This document shows, piece after piece, positions 62,081-64,000 of a DNA stretch of 64,000 bases. The stretch spans positions 123,170 through 187,169 of the forward strand of contig NZ_FODN01000008.1 in assembly GCF_900110375.1 (NCBI RefSeq), read 5' to 3'. Under the pieces are notes generated by a model. The model had not been told where the DNA came from, did no database searches, and worked only from the letters and a program-made list of their open reading frames with translations. The translations under genes and the position numbers were made by a program. This DNA comes from Flavobacterium sinopsychrotolerans (GTDB lineage: Bacteria; Bacteroidota; Bacteroidia; Flavobacteriales; Flavobacteriaceae). Within the stretch, counting starts at the first letter, position 1; each line of letters opens with the position of its first letter.

Positions 62081-63316
62081 TTGAATTTAGAATATTTCAT
62101 AGCCAAACGACTCATTACTGCTAAAGATTATAAAAGTAGCATTTCTGCTCCAATTATAAAAATTGCTATTTCGGCAATCGCCATTGGTATGATTATGATG
62201 ATTGTTTCAGTAGCAACTGGAATTGGACTGCAACAAAAAATACGAGAAAAAGTTTCCGCTTTCAACGGACATATTATTATTTCGAATTACGACAACAATC
62301 AATCCGAAGTCACCTTAGTCTCAATTTCTAAAAAACAGGACTTTTATCCAAAGTTTACGTCTGTTCCTGGAGTGGAGCATATTCAAGCTATCGCCAGTAA
62401 AGCTGGAATCATCAGAACCGAAACCGCTTTCGAGGGAATTATTTTCAAAGGAGTTGGGAATGATTATAAATGGGATAATATAAAGGAGTATCTCGTTTCA
62501 GGTAAATTACCGGATTATTCAAAAAATGTCAATCAAGAAGTATTAATATCGCAATTCCTTGCAAACAGATTGAATTTGAAAGTAGGTGACCTTTTTAATA
62601 CATTCTTCATCAAAGAAGACCAAAACCGGTTGCCCAATATTCGAAGATTTAAAATTACAGGAATTTTCAATTCTGGTTTCCAGGAATTCGACGCTACTTA
62701 TATAATAGGAGATATTCGTCACATGCAGCGAATCAATAAATGGGCTCCAGATCAAATTGGTGCTTTCGAAGTTTTTGTAGATGATTTTAACGCTATAGAA
62801 TCTACCGGAGAACAAGTTTATGCGCAAACGTCGTCTACATTAGACACTAAAACTATAATTGAGAAATACAGCTATATATTTGAGTGGCTTCAACTTTTCG
62901 ATTTCAACATCATTGTCATATTAGTAGTCATGATACTTGTTGCCACAATCAATATGGTCGTAGCATTATTGGTGTTGATTCTTGAGCGAACACAAATGAT
63001 AGGAATTCTAAAAGCGTTAGGAGCCAATAATTGGTCAGTCCGAAAAATATTTCTGTACAATGCTTTCTATCTTATAGTAAGAGGGCTCTTCTGGGGGAAT
63101 CTAATAGGCATCTCATTACTGCTAATCCAACAACAATTCGGTATAATTCAACTTCCACCTGAGAACTATTACGTCAATCAAGCGCCGGTATATTTAAATT
63201 GGGGATACATACTGTTGTTGAATCTGCTCACCGTGACCGTTTGTTTCTTGGTATTACTAATTCCTTCCTATATTATAACCAAAATTTCACCGGTCAAAGC
63301 CATCCGTTTCGATTAG
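62081..63316 (+). CDS. FtsX/LolE-like permease
   Basis: A 411-residue inner-membrane protein with the LolC/LolE/MacB topology: TM at about 26-48, then a large periplasmic domain (50-265) containing IISNYDNNQSEVTLVS and the VPGVEHIQAIASKAGIIRT segment, then three TM segments (about 270-300, 320-350 and 370-400). The start codon is TTG (62081), giving MNLEYFIAKRLITAKDYKSS, which fits relatives. It may form part of a lipoprotein-release or ABC export complex, but no ATPase gene is next to it. Confidence 0.9.
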   Translation: MNLEYFIAKRLITAKDYKSSISAPIIKIAISAIAIGMIMMIVSVATGIGLQQKIREKVSAFNGHIIISNYDNNQSEVTLVSISKKQDFYPKFTSVPGVEHIQAIASKAGIIRTETAFEGIIFKGVGNDYKWDNIKEYLVSGKLPDYSKNVNQEVLISQFLANRLNLKVGDLFNTFFIKEDQNRLPNIRRFKITGIFNSGFQEFDATYIIGDIRHMQRINKWAPDQIGAFEVFVDDFNAIESTGEQVYAQTSSTLDTKTIIEKYSYIFEWLQLFDFNIIVILVVMILVATINMVVALLVLILERTQMIGILKALGANNWSVRKIFLYNAFYLIVRGLFWGNLIGISLLLIQQQFGIIQLPPENYYVNQAPVYLNWGYILLLNLLTVTVCFLVLLIPSYIITKISPVKAIRFD

Positions 63317-63334
63317 TTTATCTTTCGGGCGTTC

Positions 63335-63393
63335 CTTATCAATACAAAAAGGCGATTATTAAAAAAAGGTAATCGCCTTTTTGTATTGATAAG
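63335..63393 (+). terminator. Terminator with a perfect 24-bp inverted repeat
   Basis: Arms 63335-63358 and 63370-63393 are exactly complementary, with an A-rich 11-base loop; the core is AAAAAGGCGATTA with the T-run after. It ends the permease gene and is also a conspicuous repeat-like element, followed directly by repeat copy B. Confidence 0.85.
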
Positions 63394-63480
63394 TCGGGCT
63401 ATTCGCTACAAGTCCTCGTCCGGTTGAGTTTGAGACTCAATGGGACTGCGGGCTTTACGCTGCTATCCCTAACGCGGGTT
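63393..63480 (+). repeat. Interspersed repeat, copy B
   Basis: Noncoding, G+C-richer than its surroundings. It shares several blocks in inverse orientation with 23411-23488, including GTCGGGCTATTCG, CAAGTCCTCG, GGGCTTT and CTGCTATCCCT. The middle differs. Confidence 0.65.
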
Positions 63481-63482
63481 TC

Positions 63483-63880
63483 GAATAATTAGGATATTCA
63501 GTTCAGTCAAGAGGAGAAGAACTCATATCAATACAATAAATCCGGTTACCTTATATATAGTAGAGAATGGAAAAGCGATGTTTATACTTATATAAGGTAC
63601 AGCATAAAACCATTTTATTGATCCAAACGAGTTTTTGTTCAAATACTGTCAAGGCAGGCTGTTTTGAAGGATCAGAGCTTAGTGAAGAGCTGCTAAAACA
63701 TGAACAAAGATTGAATTTCTAAAGCTTTAGTCAATAAAGGAGGGAAGTTGACAGCCGTACAATCGCACTGAAATCGGCGATTTTGGATTGAAATGATGTT
63801 TATCGGCAATTGGGCTGCTGTTTTGTGTAAAAAACTTTTACTTTCAAAATTCACGGTTTCAGCGAGTTAAAGTAAAAGTT
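63483..63880. other. Noncoding gap upstream of the rRNA promoter
   Basis: No frame of convincing length or composition is seen. The segment 63640-63790 has mixed composition unlike the A+T-rich gaps elsewhere (AAGGCAGGCTGTTTTGAAGG, AGCTTAGTGAAGAGCTGC), so it may hold decayed sequence. I recognise nothing definite in it. Confidence 0.5.
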
Positions 63881-63975
63881 AAGAAAAGGGTAAAAAAAAG
63901 GTTTAAAAAAGCTTGAATAACGCAATAAAGGTGCTAGTTTTGCACCCGCAATGACGCAGACGTTCTTTTAAATAC
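63880..63975 (+). promoter_or_regulatory. Probable rRNA operon promoter and leader start
   Basis: An A-tract-rich upstream element at 63880-63910 precedes TTG (63913-63915), 19 nt, TAGTTTTG (63935-63942), a match to the Bacteroidetes promoter. About 20 nt later comes GTTCTTTTAAA (63962-63972), similar to boxA antitermination sequences of rRNA leaders. I infer that 16S rRNA begins beyond 64000; no rRNA sequence itself is visible. Confidence 0.5.
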
Positions 63976-64000
63976 TGGCAAGTAAAGTTAATCAAAGTAG

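Noticed and set aside
1..64000. CRISPR arrays, integrases, IS elements, phage genes
   Set aside because: I scanned for regularly spaced direct repeats, transposase motifs and phage structural proteins and saw none. Repeats found are single hairpin-type elements.

Overview
The window is chromosomal DNA of a Flavobacterium-like member of the Bacteroidetes. The signs are low G+C content, GLPGLI and carboxypeptidase-regulatory/beta-barrel outer-membrane proteins, gliding ATPase GldA, a tonB-exbB-exbD-exbD cluster, no evident Shine-Dalgarno sequences, and repeated promoter-like pairs of the Bacteroidetes type (TTTG, about 17-20 nt, then TAnnTTTG). It reads as core metabolism plus envelope genes. 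I see no prophage, IS element, CRISPR array or defence island.

Layout. 1-4.6 kb: the first codons of a deoxynucleoside kinase, a secreted unknown, a GLPGLI protein and an outer-membrane barrel protein. 4.7-27.3 kb: a large methionine/SAM/sulfur block. It holds metK behind a SAM-II-like leader, a cysteine-codon leader peptide with attenuator, metX and thrA behind a SAM-I riboswitch, osmC, a trans-sulfuration enzyme and an Rrf2 regulator. Next comes the sulfate assimilation operon (TauE-type permease, cysH, cysD, cysN, a siroheme sulfite reductase with an extra C-terminal domain, cobA, a precorrin-2 dehydrogenase and a ferredoxin-NADP reductase), and then a second SAM-I riboswitch before a split metH and metF. 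27.4-29.7 kb: gldA and a dicarboxylate symporter.

29.8-38.6 kb: an aromatic amino acid operon (pheA, aminotransferase, tyrA, aroF-aroQ) preceded by a short peptide packed with Phe, Tyr and Trp codons and a terminator, then rsgA, dtd, mazG-like, aroA and queA. 38.8-49.4 kb: a SIMPL protein, kynureninase, a lipoprotein, an iron-sulfur photolyase with a flavin reductase, a penicillin acylase-family protein, kynurenine monooxygenase, NDH-2 and a cupin. 49.5-57.1 kb: a HerA-like ATPase and the exbB-exbD-exbD-tonB-(75 aa)-pstS-like-TPR operon. 57.3-63.3 kb: queE, an orphan TonB C-terminal-domain protein, a BstA/DinB-like protein, a methyltransferase, a YkgJ protein, NamZ and an FtsX/LolE-like permease. 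The last 100 bases look like an rRNA operon promoter and leader, with the 16S gene just outside.

The most interesting content is regulatory. Three SAM-sensing leaders of two different folds and two apparent ribosome-mediated attenuators (Cys and Phe/Tyr/Trp) control amino acid metabolism, and there are candidate operators at the sulfate and photolyase promoters. Several small pieces (leader peptides, pheA start, TTG starts) would be missed or mis-called by automatic gene finding. No completely new multi-gene system is evident.
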